A stretch of DNA of 64,000 bases from Roseobacter sp. MH60115 (GCF_015644665.1 NZ_JADOBQ010000011.1:1-64000); one strand, 5' to 3'. Shown: positions 34,145-44,244, counted from the first letter of the stretch. Notes: a model not told the origin generated them from the sequence alone. Program-made: numbers and translations.

Positions 34145-35031
34145 TGTCGGAAATGGATGCAGGACTTCAGGCCCATCTTGAGGGCGGATTGACCACTGTG
34201 GCGCATGCCTGGGCCATTGAGCGCAAGGATGGTGTCATACTTGGCTTCACCGATCATGATCGGGAGCTGACCTTCGACGGTATCACTTTTCGCGCGGATA
34301 CGGGCCTGAGCGCCCTGGCGCTGTCGCAAAGCACGGGCTTGTCGGTGGACAACACCGAAGCCCTCGGGGCGTTGAGCGATTTGTCGATCCGTGAGGATGA
34401 AATCGAGCAGGGCCGTTTTGACGAGGCCGAGGTGCGCGCCTGGCTGGTGAACTGGACGGACGTATCGCAGCGCTGGTTGCAGTTCCGGGGCACAATTGGC
34501 GAGCTGCGCCGTGCAGACGGCGGTTTTCAGGCCGAACTGCGCGGGTTGACCGAATTGCTGAACCGCCCGCTGGGGCGAGTGTATCAAAAACCCTGTACGG
34601 CTGTTCTGGGCGACGGGGCGTGCCGGTTTGATTTGACGGCACCGGGGTTCTCCATCGATTTGCCGATCGAAACCGTGACCCAGGCCCGCGTCTTTCGGTG
34701 GGCCGGGGTTGACGGGTTCGATCCCGGTTGGTTTGCGCGGGGCCGGTTGGAAGTTCAGACGGGATCCGCAGCAGGTCTTTGGGGAATGGTCAAGCAGGAC
34801 CGTTTCGAAGGGGCCGATCGCGTGATTGAGCTCTGGGAACCGATGCGCAGCCCTCTAGAGGCTGGCACGGTCGTGCGTCTGATCGCGGGATGCGACAAAC
34901 GCAGTGAAACCTGCCGCGTGAAATTCGCAAACCTTGCCAACTTCCAGGGCTTTCCGGACGTCCCGGGCGAAGACTGGATGATGGCGGTTCCGAAGTCGAC
35001 GGGCGCGAACACCGGTGGGAGCCTGAGATGA
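34144..35031 (+). CDS. GTA g13, baseplate hub protein (DUF2163)
   Basis: A 295-residue DUF2163/TIGR02218 protein: LTTVAHAWAIERKDGVILGFTDHDRELTFDGITFRADTGLSALALSQSTGLSVDNTEALGALSD is the N-terminal conserved region. A Cys-containing C-terminus (LIAGCDKRSETCRVKFANLANFQGFPDVPGEDWMMAVPK) is typical and coordinates an Fe-S cluster in the RcGTA structure. It forms the baseplate hub with g14 and g15. It overlaps g14 by four bases. Confidence 0.95.
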   Translation: MSEMDAGLQAHLEGGLTTVAHAWAIERKDGVILGFTDHDRELTFDGITFRADTGLSALALSQSTGLSVDNTEALGALSDLSIREDEIEQGRFDEAEVRAWLVNWTDVSQRWLQFRGTIGELRRADGGFQAELRGLTELLNRPLGRVYQKPCTAVLGDGACRFDLTAPGFSIDLPIETVTQARVFRWAGVDGFDPGWFARGRLEVQTGSAAGLWGMVKQDRFEGADRVIELWEPMRSPLEAGTVVRLIAGCDKRSETCRVKFANLANFQGFPDVPGEDWMMAVPKSTGANTGGSLR

Positions 35032-35474
35032 CGCCGCTTCAACAGCAGATTGTGACCGAGGCGCGGGATTGGATTGGCACGCCCTACGTGCACCAGTCGG
35101 CGGTCAAGGGTGCGGGCACCGATTGCCTTGGGCTTTTGCGGGGAGTTTGGCGTGCGCTTTATGGTGATGAGCCCGAAGCCGTGCCAGCCTATTCCATGGA
35201 TTGGTCCGAACCACAGGGCGAAGAGCGCCTGTGGGACGCGGCGTTGCGCCATTTGGACCCCAAGAGTCTGACGGATGAGGCGCCGGGCGACGTCTTGCTT
35301 TTTCGCATGCGCAGCAATGCGGTGGCCAAACATCTGGGCGTGGTCGGGCGCGTTGGGTCTCACCCAAGCTTCGTGCATGCCTATTCGCGCTATGGCGTGG
35401 TTGAGAGCTCTCTCAGCCTGCCGTGGCGCCGTCGCGTGGTGGCGCGGTTTACATTTCCTGAGGAGGCCAGCTGA
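35028..35474 (+). CDS. GTA g14, NlpC/P60-type cell wall peptidase
   Basis: A 148-residue peptidase of the NlpC/P60 family. Catalytic Cys in GAGTDCLGLLRGVW (near residue 30) and His in VAKHLGVVG (near 105) are visible, with the third polar residue likely in FVHAYS. It is placed in the tail baseplate and opens the recipient cell wall on DNA delivery. It begins in the g13 stop and its own stop shares one base with the g15 ATG. Confidence 0.94.
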   Translation: MTPLQQQIVTEARDWIGTPYVHQSAVKGAGTDCLGLLRGVWRALYGDEPEAVPAYSMDWSEPQGEERLWDAALRHLDPKSLTDEAPGDVLLFRMRSNAVAKHLGVVGRVGSHPSFVHAYSRYGVVESSLSLPWRRRVVARFTFPEEAS

Positions 35475-38400
35475 TGGCGACGCTCGTTCTTTCTACTGTA
35501 GGGGCTGCGGTTGGCGGTTCTATCGGAGGCACGGTGGCAGGTCTGTCGACGGCCGTCATCGGGCGGGCCGTCGGGGCAACCATTGGCCGTGTGATCGATC
35601 AGAAACTCCTGGGGCAGGGATCCGATGTCGTCGAGACGGGCAAGGTCGACCGCTTTCGGATTTCGAATGTCGGTGAAGGCGACACGCTGGCGCAGGTGTA
35701 CGGGCGGATGCGTCTTGGCGGCCAGGTGATCTGGGCGTCGGACTTTGTCGAGACCGTGACTGTGACCGGCGGTGGCGGCGGCGGTGGGGGCGGCAAAGGC
35801 GCACCGAGCCAGCCGCAGACCGAGACCCGCAGCTATTCCTATTCGGTCAATCTGGCGGTTGCGATTTGTGAAGGTGAAATCACCCGTGTCGGGCGCATCT
35901 GGGCCAATGGCGAAGAGGTTGCGCCGGACGATCTGAACATGCGCGTCTATCGTGGCGCGAAGGATCAACTGCCGGATCCGGTGATCGAGGCCATCGAGGG
36001 CAGCGGGATGGTGCCCGCGTATCGTGGCACGGCCTATGTGGTTTTCGAAAATCTTGCGCTTGAGCGCTTTGGCAACCGCGTACCGCAGTTCTCTTTCGAG
36101 GTCGCCCGTCCGGAACAGCTCGATGAACCCGATCCGGAACTGGCACTGACTTATGCGATCAAGAGTGTCGCGGTGATCCCGGGCACGGGCGAGTATTCGC
36201 TAGCCACAACGCCAGTGCACTACACCAGCGGTCCGGGTAGCCGGTGGAGTGCCAACGTCAATACCCCTGCGGAAAAATCTGATTTCTCGGCCTCTCTGGA
36301 AGCCTTGACCGATGAGTTGCCGAATTGTCAGGCGGCATCCCTCGTCGTGTCCTGGTTTGGCGATGATCTGCGCTGCGGGTCCTGCCAGGTGCGGCCCCGG
36401 GTTGAGAAAAAGGAGTACGACGGCGAAAACATGCCTTGGACCGTCTCTGGTCTCGGCAGGGCCTCTGCGCTGGCGATGCCACTCGACGACGGGCGTCCGA
36501 TTTACGGTGGAACGCCAACGGATCAATCCGTCGTGCAAGCTATTCACGCGATGCATCAGAGGGGCAAGCAAGTGTTGTTTTACCCGTTCATCCTGATGGA
36601 TCAGTTGAGCGGAAACACATTGCCAAATCCCTATGCACCCGACGAGATGCAACCCAGGTTGCCCTGGCGCGGACGGATCACACTTTCCCGGGCGCCCGGC
36701 GTCGACGGGTCACCTGATGGAACGGCTGCTGCGGATGCTGAGGTTGCAGCGTTTTTCGGCACGGCAAGGGCTGCGCATTTTTCCACATCCGGAACATCTG
36801 TATTCTACAATGGCCCCCAAGAGTGGTCGTTTTCGCGGTTCATCCTGCACTATGCCGCGCTGTGCAAAGCTGCTGGTGGGGTTGAGGCCTTTTGCATCGG
36901 CACGGAGATGCGCGGTCTGACGCAAATCAGAGGCGCGGGGAACCGTTTTGTTGCGGTCGAGAAGCTGCAATCCCTCGCAGCCGACGTGCGGGCAATCCTC
37001 GGACCACATGTGAAGATCAGTTATGCCGCCGACTGGAGCGAATATTTTGGCTATCAACCGCAGGACGGCTCCAACGACCGGTACTTTCACCTCGACCCGC
37101 TGTGGGCCGATCCCAACATCGACTTCATCGGGATCGACAACTACATGCCGATGTCGGACTGGCGCGAAGGGGATGATCACCTGGATGCCGATGCCGGATC
37201 CATCTATGATCTCGATTACCTGCGCGGCAATATTGCCGGTGGGGAGGGATATGATTGGTACTATGCCTCAAAGGAGGATGCCGCCGCTCAGATCCGGACC
37301 CCCATTGAAGACGGCGCGCATAGCGAGCCGTGGATCTATCGCTACAAGGACATCAAAAACTGGTGGTCGAACCCGCATCATGAGCGCATTGGAGGGGTGA
37401 GGTCAAACACGGCGACCCCTTGGGTCCCGGCCTCCAAGCCCATTTGGTTCACTGAAATGGGCTGCGCCTCGATTGACAAGGGGACCAACCAGCCCAACAA
37501 GTTCCTGGACATGAAGTCCTCCGAAAGCAGCCTGCCGAAGTTCTCGAACGGCGCGCGGGATGACTTTATCCAGGCGCAGTATTTACGTGCGATGGTCACC
37601 TTTTGGGGAGATGAGACCAATAACCCGGTTTCTGCAGTCTACGGCGGGCCGATGGTGAACATGAACCGGGCCTATGTCTGGGCATGGGATGCGCGTCCTT
37701 ATCCGTATTTCCCCAATAATTCAGCGCTTTGGAGCGACTCGGAGAACTATGCGCGGGGCCATTGGATCAATGGGAGGACGTCGGCGCGGTCGCTGGCCTC
37801 TGTCGTAACGGAGATTTGCCGCAAGGCGGGTGTTGAAGACTTCGACACGCGTCGGCTTTACGGGAACGTCCGGGGCTATCTCGTCAATGACGTGAACGAC
37901 GCGCGCGCATCGTTGCAACCTTTGATGCTGCGGTACTCTTTTGATGCGGTGGAACGTGATGGCCAGTTGGTTTTCAGAATGCGGACAGGTCAGAACCCGG
38001 TCCCGCTGGACCGCAGTATTCTGGCGCTGAGTGATGAATTGGACGGGACCGTTGAACAATCCCGCTCGGCCCAGGCCGAGATGGCGGGGCGTGTGCGGTT
38101 GCGTTTTGTGCAGGCTGATGCCGATTTCGACGTGCTGGCCGAAGAAGCCGTTCTGGCCGATGAGCGCACGCACTCCGTTTCCACGTCCGAGATCCCGATT
38201 GCCCTGACGCGCGGCGAAGGGCGACAAACCGCTGAGCGCTGGTTGACCGAAGCGCGCATTGCCCGCGAGACAATTCGGTTTGCCCTGCCGCCATCCTGCC
38301 TGACCATGGGGGCGGGCGATGTGATTGAGCTGCAAGCCGATCAGTTGGAGGGACGTGCCCTCTACCGGATTGACCGGGTGGAGCAGGGCATGTTGCAGAT

Positions 38401-39424
38401 CGTCGAGGCCATACGGATTGAACCGGATGTCTACACATCGGCGGAAATGATTGACGACATGCCCAGCCCCAGGGCCTTTGTGCCGCCGGTGCCGGTGTCG
38501 GCGCTGTTCATGGATTTGCCGTTGATGACCGGGGACGAGACCCCGCACGCGCCGCATTTGGCCGTGACCTCCCAACCCTGGCAGGGATCGGTCGCCGTCT
38601 ACCAATCGCCAAGTGACAACAATTTTCGCCTCACGGGTCAGATTTCCGCGCGCTCCATCATTGGTATCACACAATCGGATATGATCGCAGCACCAGCCGG
38701 TCTTCTGGACCGAGGTGCGCCCCTGGAGGTCAAGCTCATCAGCGGGAGCCTGAGTTCGGTCGACGTTGAGGCCATGCTAAGCGGTGCCAATCTGGCCGCC
38801 ATTGGGGATGGCACGCCGGACAATTGGGAAATCATCCAGTTTGCCGATACCGAGCTGGTGGAAAAGGATACCTACCGACTGTCCCGCCGATTGCGCGGAC
38901 AGCTCGGCAGCGATGGTCTGATGCCGGATGTCTGGCCTGCCGGCTCCTGGTTTGTTCTGCTCAACGGCTTTCCCCAACAGATGGAACTCAGCCGCAATCT
39001 GCGCCGCGTGGCACAGACCTATCGTATTGGTCCGGCGCGTCGTCCGGTTGATGATATCTCTTATGTCGAGGAGAGGCATGCGTTCAACGGAAACGGGGAA
39101 CGGCCCTACGCGCCGGTGCACTTGCGGACGTCGCGCGCGCCAGACGGGAGCGTTGTCGCGCGCTGGGTACGGCGCACGCGGTTGGATGGCGACGGATGGG
39201 ATGCCCCCGAAGTGCCGTTGGCGGAGGAAAGCGAAAGTTATTCGGTCCGTGTACGGCAGGGTGATACCGTCCTGCGAGACGCTATTGTTGACGCATCGGA
39301 ATGGACCTATTCAAGCGCGGACCAAGTGGTGGATGGGGCTGCGGGCGTCATTGTATTGGAGGTTGCGCAGCTTTCTGCTGTGTTCGGCGCGGGGCCGTTG
39401 CGACAAACTGAAGTGATCCTCTGA
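35474..39424 (+). CDS. GTA g15, host specificity / tail fibre-like megatron protein
   Basis: A 1316-residue protein, the largest of the cluster. A Gly-rich hydrophobic N-terminus (TVGAAVGGSIGGTVAGLSTAVIGRAVGATIG) leads to the SNVGEGDTLAQVYGRMRLGGQVIWASDFVE domain. A glycoside hydrolase-like TIM barrel ('GTA_TIM') spans about 430-740, with YAADWSEYFGYQ, DFIGIDNYMPMSDWR, IWFTEMGCASIDKGTNQPNKF (Glu) and KFSNGARDDFIQAQY. A phage-tail rift domain follows to the C-terminus. In the R. capsulatus particle it forms the central tail spike that reaches the recipient surface and is needed for gene transfer. Last gene of the cluster. Confidence 0.97.
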   Translation: MATLVLSTVGAAVGGSIGGTVAGLSTAVIGRAVGATIGRVIDQKLLGQGSDVVETGKVDRFRISNVGEGDTLAQVYGRMRLGGQVIWASDFVETVTVTGGGGGGGGGKGAPSQPQTETRSYSYSVNLAVAICEGEITRVGRIWANGEEVAPDDLNMRVYRGAKDQLPDPVIEAIEGSGMVPAYRGTAYVVFENLALERFGNRVPQFSFEVARPEQLDEPDPELALTYAIKSVAVIPGTGEYSLATTPVHYTSGPGSRWSANVNTPAEKSDFSASLEALTDELPNCQAASLVVSWFGDDLRCGSCQVRPRVEKKEYDGENMPWTVSGLGRASALAMPLDDGRPIYGGTPTDQSVVQAIHAMHQRGKQVLFYPFILMDQLSGNTLPNPYAPDEMQPRLPWRGRITLSRAPGVDGSPDGTAAADAEVAAFFGTARAAHFSTSGTSVFYNGPQEWSFSRFILHYAALCKAAGGVEAFCIGTEMRGLTQIRGAGNRFVAVEKLQSLAADVRAILGPHVKISYAADWSEYFGYQPQDGSNDRYFHLDPLWADPNIDFIGIDNYMPMSDWREGDDHLDADAGSIYDLDYLRGNIAGGEGYDWYYASKEDAAAQIRTPIEDGAHSEPWIYRYKDIKNWWSNPHHERIGGVRSNTATPWVPASKPIWFTEMGCASIDKGTNQPNKFLDMKSSESSLPKFSNGARDDFIQAQYLRAMVTFWGDETNNPVSAVYGGPMVNMNRAYVWAWDARPYPYFPNNSALWSDSENYARGHWINGRTSARSLASVVTEICRKAGVEDFDTRRLYGNVRGYLVNDVNDARASLQPLMLRYSFDAVERDGQLVFRMRTGQNPVPLDRSILALSDELDGTVEQSRSAQAEMAGRVRLRFVQADADFDVLAEEAVLADERTHSVSTSEIPIALTRGEGRQTAERWLTEARIARETIRFALPPSCLTMGAGDVIELQADQLEGRALYRIDRVEQGMLQIVEAIRIEPDVYTSAEMIDDMPSPRAFVPPVPVSALFMDLPLMTGDETPHAPHLAVTSQPWQGSVAVYQSPSDNNFRLTGQISARSIIGITQSDMIAAPAGLLDRGAPLEVKLISGSLSSVDVEAMLSGANLAAIGDGTPDNWEIIQFADTELVEKDTYRLSRRLRGQLGSDGLMPDVWPAGSWFVLLNGFPQQMELSRNLRRVAQTYRIGPARRPVDDISYVEERHAFNGNGERPYAPVHLRTSRAPDGSVVARWVRRTRLDGDGWDAPEVPLAEESESYSVRVRQGDTVLRDAIVDASEWTYSSADQVVDGAAGVIVLEVAQLSAVFGAGPLRQTEVIL

Positions 39425-39605
39425 CCGCAGCTGTCGGTAGAATATCCTGATTTGCATGGTGTCGCGCCTTGATGTGGGGCACTAAATTGCTTGGCATCAT
39501 GTATCCCGATGGACCTATTCGAAATCGGAATAGATAACATCACAGGTTTGCGTTTGGTTTTTGCTTACTAGATAAAGTAAGAATCGGTGCAAAAGGATGA
39601 TGGCT

Positions 39606-40415
39606 ATGGCTGAACTGAAACCGAAGATTGCCCAGGTCGATCCGGCGTGGGATCAGATATGTGCTGAAGCGCGCCAGGCTGCGTTGGATGAACCCTTGAT
39701 GGGCGGATTTCTGCATGCGTGCATCCTGCATCACAAGAGCATTGAAAAGGCTTTATCCTACAGGATCGCGGCCAAACTGGCGTCCAACGAGATGTCCATG
39801 GTCGTTGTGCGCGAGATGGTCGAGGAAGCCTATGCCAGTGATGCAACCCTGGTTCAGGCAGCCCGTGCCGATCTGGTCGCGATTTACGAGCGCGATCCGG
39901 CCTGTCACCGGCTTTTGCAGCCGATCCTCTATTTCAAAGGCTATCAGGCGATGCAGGCCTATCGGGTCGGCCATCACCTCTGGTCAAAGGGCCATCGCGA
40001 CTTGGCCTATTTTGTTCAGATGCGTGTCTCAGAGATTTTTGGCGTGGACATTCACCCAGCGGCGCGCATCGGCAAGGGCATCATGATCGACCACGCGCAT
40101 TCGATCGTGATCGGCGAAACAGCGGTGGTGGGCGACAACGTCTCGATGCTGCATTCCGTGACATTGGGCGGGACGGGCAAAGAGGAAGAGGATCGTCATC
40201 CCAAGATCGGGAACGGTGTGCTGATCGGGGCCGGGGCCAAGGTGCTCGGCAACATCAAGGTCGGGCATTGCAGCCGCATTGCAGCCGGTTCGGTCGTTCT
40301 TGAAGAGGTGCCAGCCTGCAAGACGGTCGCCGGAATTCCTGCGCGGATCGTGGGGGAAGCCGGGTGTGATCAGCCATCGATTTCCATGAACCACATGTTT
40401 GGTCCGGACAGCTAA
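39606..40415 (+). CDS. cysE: Serine O-acetyltransferase CysE
   Basis: A 269-residue enzyme, acetyl-CoA + L-serine to O-acetylserine, the first step of cysteine synthesis. N-terminal helical domain (WDQICAEARQAALDEPLMGGFLHACILHHKSIEKALSYRIAAKL), then a left-handed beta-helix of hexapeptide repeats (ARIGKGIMIDHAHSIVIGETAVVGDNVSMLHSVTLGGTGKEEEDRHPKIGNGVLIGAGAKVLGN). The catalytic His lies in DHAHSIVIG. Of three in-frame ATGs (39597, 39600, 39606), 39606 is chosen because AAAGGA (39592-39597) then has 8-base spacing. It lies directly downstream of g15 and is convergent with aceF. The 172-base gap holds an 18-bp imperfect palindrome (CTTAC...GTAAG) of unknown use. Confidence 0.96.
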   Translation: MAELKPKIAQVDPAWDQICAEARQAALDEPLMGGFLHACILHHKSIEKALSYRIAAKLASNEMSMVVVREMVEEAYASDATLVQAARADLVAIYERDPACHRLLQPILYFKGYQAMQAYRVGHHLWSKGHRDLAYFVQMRVSEIFGVDIHPAARIGKGIMIDHAHSIVIGETAVVGDNVSMLHSVTLGGTGKEEEDRHPKIGNGVLIGAGAKVLGNIKVGHCSRIAAGSVVLEEVPACKTVAGIPARIVGEAGCDQPSISMNHMFGPDS

Positions 40416-40434
40416 GAGCTCGATCCGGAATTGA

Positions 40435-40461
40435 AAAAGCCGGGGTTTTGCCCCGGCTTTT
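40435..40461. terminator. Bidirectional terminator between cysE and aceF
   Basis: Arms AAAAGCCGGGG (40435-40445) and CCCCGGCTTTT (40451-40461), loop TTTTG. A and T runs at both ends allow use on both strands. Confidence 0.92.
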
Positions 40462-40486
40462 GTCTTTTATCACGTCATCTGAATGA

Positions 40487-41797
40487 CTAGGCCAGCATCG
40501 TCATCGGGTTTTCAAGGTTTTCCTTGATGGCCTGCAACAGTTGCGCGCCCAATGCGCCATCGATCACGCGATGGTCGACGGAGAGCGTGACGGACATGAC
40601 GGTTGCGACTGCCAGTTCCCCATCAGCCCCCACGATTGGTTTTTTGACGCCCGCGCCGACCGCCAGAATGGCACCGTGCGGCGGATTGATGACCGCATCA
40701 AAGTTGTCGATGCCGAACATCCCGAGGTTCGAGATGGCAAAGCTGCCACCCTGATACTCATGGGGCGCGAGCTTGCGATCCCGGGCACGTCCGGCGAGAT
40801 CCTTCATTTCTGCCGATAGTGCGGAGAGCGATTTCATCTCGGCGTCCTTCAACACAGGTGTGAACAGCCCGCCTTCGATGGCAACGGCCACGGCGACATC
40901 GGAGGGTTTCAGTTTCAGCATCCGGTCGCCCGCCCAGACGGCATTTGCGTCCGGCACGGATTGCAGCGCCAGGGCACAAGCCTTGATGATGAAGTCGTTG
41001 ACCGAAAGCTTCACGCTGCGGCTTTCGAGTTGCTTGTTCAGCTCACCGCGGAACTTCAGCAGCGCATCCAGCTCTATGTCGCGGCGCAGGTAGAAATGCG
41101 GGATCGACTGTTTGGCCTCGGTCAGGCGGGCGGCGATGGTCTTGCGCATGCCGTTGAGGCTGATTTCCTCGTATTCGCGTCCATCGTACATGGCCATAAC
41201 AGCGTCCGCTGCCGGGCCGGTGGTCGGTGCCGCAGCTGCGGGTGTCGCTGCAGGCGCGCTGGCTGCGGCCGGTTTGGGGGCCGCACTGGCGCCCTCGACG
41301 TCCGCCTTTACAATCCGACCATGCGGGCCTGAGCCTTTGATATCCGCGAGGTCCAGACCCTTGTCAGCGGCGATCCGGCGTGCCAACGGAGAGGCGAAGA
41401 TCCGGGTACCATCTGCGGCCTGTGGGGCAGGGGTGCTGCCTGCTGCCGGAGTGGCGGGCGCCTCGGAGGCCGCAGGGGCCGCCTCGTTGCCCGCGTCGGC
41501 GGCTTGTGCCGCCTCCGGCGCGGGCGTCGACGTGTCGATATCGTCTGCACTTTCGCCTTCTTCCAGCAAAACCGCGATGGCGGTGTTGACCTTCACCCCT
41601 TCGGTGCCTTCGGCCACGAGGATCTTACCGATGGTGCCTTCATCGACGGCCTCGAATTCCATCGTGGCCTTGTCGGTTTCGATCTCGGCCATGATGTCGC
41701 CGGAGGAGACCGTGTCGCCTTCTTTCACGTGCCATTTAGCAAGGGTGCCCTCTTCCATGGTGGGGCTCAGAGCGGGCATGAGGATTTCTGTCGGCAT
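40487..41797 (-). CDS. pdhC: Pyruvate dehydrogenase complex E2, dihydrolipoyllysine acetyltransferase
   Basis: A 436-residue E2. The N-terminal lipoyl domain has the modified Lys in [16 protein letters not shown]. Pro/Ala-rich linkers join it to the peripheral-subunit-binding domain ([36 protein letters not shown]). The catalytic acetyltransferase domain ends with the active-site motif [25 protein letters not shown] (His and Asp of D-H-R-x-x-D-G). It transfers the acetyl group to CoA. The first roughly 113 residues are almost identical to the N-terminus of the adjacent E1-beta. Last gene of pdhA-pdhB-pdhC. Confidence 0.97.
   Translation of the reverse strand: MPTEILMPALSPTMEEGTLAKWHVKEGDTVSSGDIMAEIETDKATMEFEAVDEGTIGKILVAEGTEGVKVNTAIAVLLEEGESADDIDTSTPAPEAAQAADAGNEAAPAASEAPATPAAGSTPAPQAADGTRIFASPLARRIAADKGLDLADIKGSGPHGRIVKADVEGASAAPKPAAASAPAATPAAAAPTTGPAADAVMAMYDGREYEEISLNGMRKTIAARLTEAKQSIPHFYLRRDIELDALLKFRGELNKQLESRSVKLSVNDFIIKACALALQSVPDANAVWAGDRMLKLKPSDVAVAVAIEGGLFTPVLKDAEMKSLSALSAEMKDLAGRARDRKLAPHEYQGGSFAISNLGMFGIDNFDAVINPPHGAILAVGAGVKKPIVGADGELAVATVMSVTLSVDHRVIDGALGAQLLQAIKENLENPMTMLA
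41456..41797. repeat. Lipoyl-domain coding repeat, copy in E2
   Basis: About 342 bases encoding the lipoyl domain and Ala/Glu-rich linker. The sequence is nearly identical at DNA level to 42851-43192 in pdhB, over its whole length and in the same orientation. Confidence 0.85.
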
Positions 41798-41809
41798 CTG
41801 ATGCGCTCC

Positions 41810-43192
41810 TTACTTGTAGGTGACTTGCTTCACGGCGGCGACGACCTCGTCAGTGGTCACCAGCGCAAGCTTTTCAAGGTTCGCCGCATAGGGCATCGGG
41901 ACATCCTTGCCGGTGCAGTTGATCACCGGCGCATCGAGATAGTCGAAGGCCTCCTGCATGATGACGCTTGAGATATAGTTGCCGACGGAGCCTTGCGGCC
42001 AACCTTCCTCGACTGTGACGCAGCGGTTGGTCTTCATCACGGATTTGAGGATGCTGCCGGTGTCCATCGGGCGCAAGGTACGCAGATCAATGACCTCGGC
42101 GGAGATGCCTTCCTCTGCGAGTTGATCGGCGGCGGCAAGCGCGTAGCTCATTCCGATGCCGAAGCTGACGATGGTGACATCCGAGCCTTCGCGCCAGATG
42201 CGCGCCTTGCCAAACGGTACCGTATAATCATCGATCTCCGGCACGTCGAAGCTGCGGCCGTAGAGGATTTCATTTTCGAGGAAAATCACCGGGTTGGGAT
42301 CGCGGATGGCGGTTTTCATTAGCCCTTTGTAGTCGGAAGCGGAGTAGGGCATCGCGACCTTCAGGCCGGGCACCTGCATGTACCAGGCGGCGTAGTCCTG
42401 GCTGTGCTGGGCGCCTACGCGCGCGGCGGCACCGTTGGGGCCACGGAAGACCATGGGCGCGCCCATCTGGCCGCCGGACATGTAAAGTGTCTTGGCTGCG
42501 GAGTTGATGATCTGGTCGATGGCCTGCATGGCAAAGTTGAAGGTCATGAACTCAACGATGGGGCGCAACCCGCCGAAGGCGGCGCCAGTGGCGATCCCGG
42601 CAAAGCCATGTTCGGTGATCGGCGTGTCGATGACCCGCTTGGCCCCGAATTCATCGAGCAGGCCCTGGGAGATTTTATAAGCGCCCTGATATTCGGCGAC
42701 TTCTTCGCCCATCAGGAACACGTTTTCATCGCGGCGCATCTCTTCGGCCATGCCGTCGCGAAGGGCCTCGCGGACGGTCTGCTGTTTCAGCGTGGTGCCT
42801 TCCGGCCAGTCGGGTGAAGTGTCGGTCTGAGGGGCGGATGGAGCAGGGGCGGGCGCCTCGGAGGCCGCAGGGGCCGCCTCGTTGCCCGCGTCGGCGGCTT
42901 GTGCCGCCTCCGGCGCGGGCGTCGAGGTGTCGATATCGTCGGCACTTTCGCCCTCTTCCAGCAAAACCGCGATGGCGGTGTTCACCTTCACCCCTTCGGT
43001 GCCTTCGGCTACGAGGATCTTGCCGATGGTGCCTTCATCGACGGCCTCGAATTCCATCGTCGCCTTGTCGGTTTCGATCTCGGCCATGATGTCGCCGGAG
43101 GAGACGGTATCACCCTCCTTGACCAGCCATTTGGCCAGCGTGCCTTCTTCCATTGTCGGGCTCAGAGCGGGCATGAGAATTTCTGTTGCCAT
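41810..43192 (-). CDS. pdhB: Pyruvate dehydrogenase E1 component beta subunit with N-terminal lipoyl domain
   Basis: A 460-residue E1-beta. The usual subunit is about 330 residues; here an N-terminal lipoyl domain (residues 1-80, [11 protein letters not shown] with the lipoylated Lys) and an Ala/Pro linker precede the TPP-binding transketolase fold ([50 protein letters not shown], then [48 protein letters not shown]). This added lipoyl domain is known in alphaproteobacterial PdhB. It pairs with PdhA (3-base gap). Confidence 0.97.
   Translation of the reverse strand: MATEILMPALSPTMEEGTLAKWLVKEGDTVSSGDIMAEIETDKATMEFEAVDEGTIGKILVAEGTEGVKVNTAIAVLLEEGESADDIDTSTPAPEAAQAADAGNEAAPAASEAPAPAPSAPQTDTSPDWPEGTTLKQQTVREALRDGMAEEMRRDENVFLMGEEVAEYQGAYKISQGLLDEFGAKRVIDTPITEHGFAGIATGAAFGGLRPIVEFMTFNFAMQAIDQIINSAAKTLYMSGGQMGAPMVFRGPNGAAARVGAQHSQDYAAWYMQVPGLKVAMPYSASDYKGLMKTAIRDPNPVIFLENEILYGRSFDVPEIDDYTVPFGKARIWREGSDVTIVSFGIGMSYALAAADQLAEEGISAEVIDLRTLRPMDTGSILKSVMKTNRCVTVEEGWPQGSVGNYISSVIMQEAFDYLDAPVINCTGKDVPMPYAANLEKLALVTTDEVVAAVKQVTYK
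42851..43192. repeat. Lipoyl-domain coding repeat, copy in E1-beta
   Basis: Second copy of the roughly 342-base segment at 41456-41797, 1395 bases away and in direct orientation. Recombination between the copies would delete most of pdhB, so sequence identity is likely held by gene conversion. Confidence 0.85.
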
Positions 43193-43195
43193 GGA

Positions 43196-44206
43196 TCAAG
43201 CCTCCTGCGGAACTTCTGTGGCGTAAATATCGGTCCAGAGCTCTTCGACAGCCGGCTCCGGTGAGGTCTTGGCGAACTCGGCGCTCTCGTTCACGATTTC
43301 CTTGATCTCCTTGTCGATGGCCTTGAGATCGTCTTCGCTGGCATGTTTGCCGGTCAGCAGCAGGGAGCGCACCTGTTCGATCGGGTCGCGTTCGTCGCGC
43401 ATCTTTTGCACTTCTTCGCGGGTGCGGTACTTGGCCGGGTCCGACATGGAGTGGCCCCGGTAGCGGTAGGTCTTGATCTCGAGAATGTACGGTCCCTTGC
43501 CGGAGCGACAGTGGGCCACGGCCTTTTCACCGGCCTCTTTCACGGCCAGCACGTCCATGCCATCCACAGCCTCGCCGGGGATGCCGAAGGATTTGCCGCG
43601 CTCATAAATTTCCGCAGAAGAGGTGGAGCGTTGCTGCGATGTGCCCATGGCATATTGATTGTTTTCGATCACAAAGACGCACGGCAGCTTCCACAGGGCG
43701 GCCATGTTGAAGGCCTCATAGACCTGGCCCTGATTGGCCGCGCCATCGCCGAAGTAGGTGAAGGTGACGCGACCGTTTTCCTTGTACTTATCTGCGAAAG
43801 CGAGGCCCGCGCCCAGCGGTACCTGCGCTGCGACGATGCCGTGGCCACCATAGAAATGCTTCTCCTTGGAGAACATGTGCATGGAGCCACCCTTGCCCTT
43901 GGAATAGCCGCCTTCGCGGCCCGTCAACTCGGCCATCACGCCGTTGGGGTCCATACCGCAGGCCAGCATATGGCCGTGGTCGCGGTAGGAGGTGATGCGC
44001 TTGTCACCCTCTTCGGCGGCGGCCTCAAGGCCCACCACAACCGCTTCCTGACCGATGTAGAGGTGGCAGAACCCGCCAATCAGACCCATGCCGTAAAGCT
44101 GGCCCGCCTTTTCCTCGAACCGCCGGATCAGCAGCATGTCGCGGTAATAGGCTTTGAGCTCTTCCGCAGAAACATTCGGTTTTTTGGTGGATTTTCGCGG
44201 TGCCAT
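43196..44206 (-). CDS. pdhA: Pyruvate dehydrogenase E1 component alpha subunit
   Basis: A 336-residue E1-alpha. The TPP motif GDGAANQGQVYEAFNMAALWKLPCVFVIENN (G-D-G to N-N) is complete. SYRDHGHMLACGMDPNGVMAELTGREGGYSKGKGGSMHMFSKEKHFYGGHGIVAAQVPLGAGLAFADKYKEN is typical, and the phosphorylation-loop-like TYRYRGHSMSDPAKYRTREEV is conserved. It decarboxylates pyruvate with PdhB. First gene of the operon, preceded by a perfect 20-bp palindrome. Confidence 0.98.
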   Translation of the reverse strand: MAPRKSTKKPNVSAEELKAYYRDMLLIRRFEEKAGQLYGMGLIGGFCHLYIGQEAVVVGLEAAAEEGDKRITSYRDHGHMLACGMDPNGVMAELTGREGGYSKGKGGSMHMFSKEKHFYGGHGIVAAQVPLGAGLAFADKYKENGRVTFTYFGDGAANQGQVYEAFNMAALWKLPCVFVIENNQYAMGTSQQRSTSSAEIYERGKSFGIPGEAVDGMDVLAVKEAGEKAVAHCRSGKGPYILEIKTYRYRGHSMSDPAKYRTREEVQKMRDERDPIEQVRSLLLTGKHASEDDLKAIDKEIKEIVNESAEFAKTSPEPAVEELWTDIYATEVPQEA

Positions 44207-44244
44207 CTGAGCGGTTCTCCCTCGTCGCGCCCGGCTTCGGGCAG

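Noticed and set aside
25337-39424. Integrated prophage rather than GTA
   Set aside because: No integrase, repressor, replication or lysis genes and no attachment repeats at either end. Gene order and families match the RcGTA cluster between housekeeping genes.
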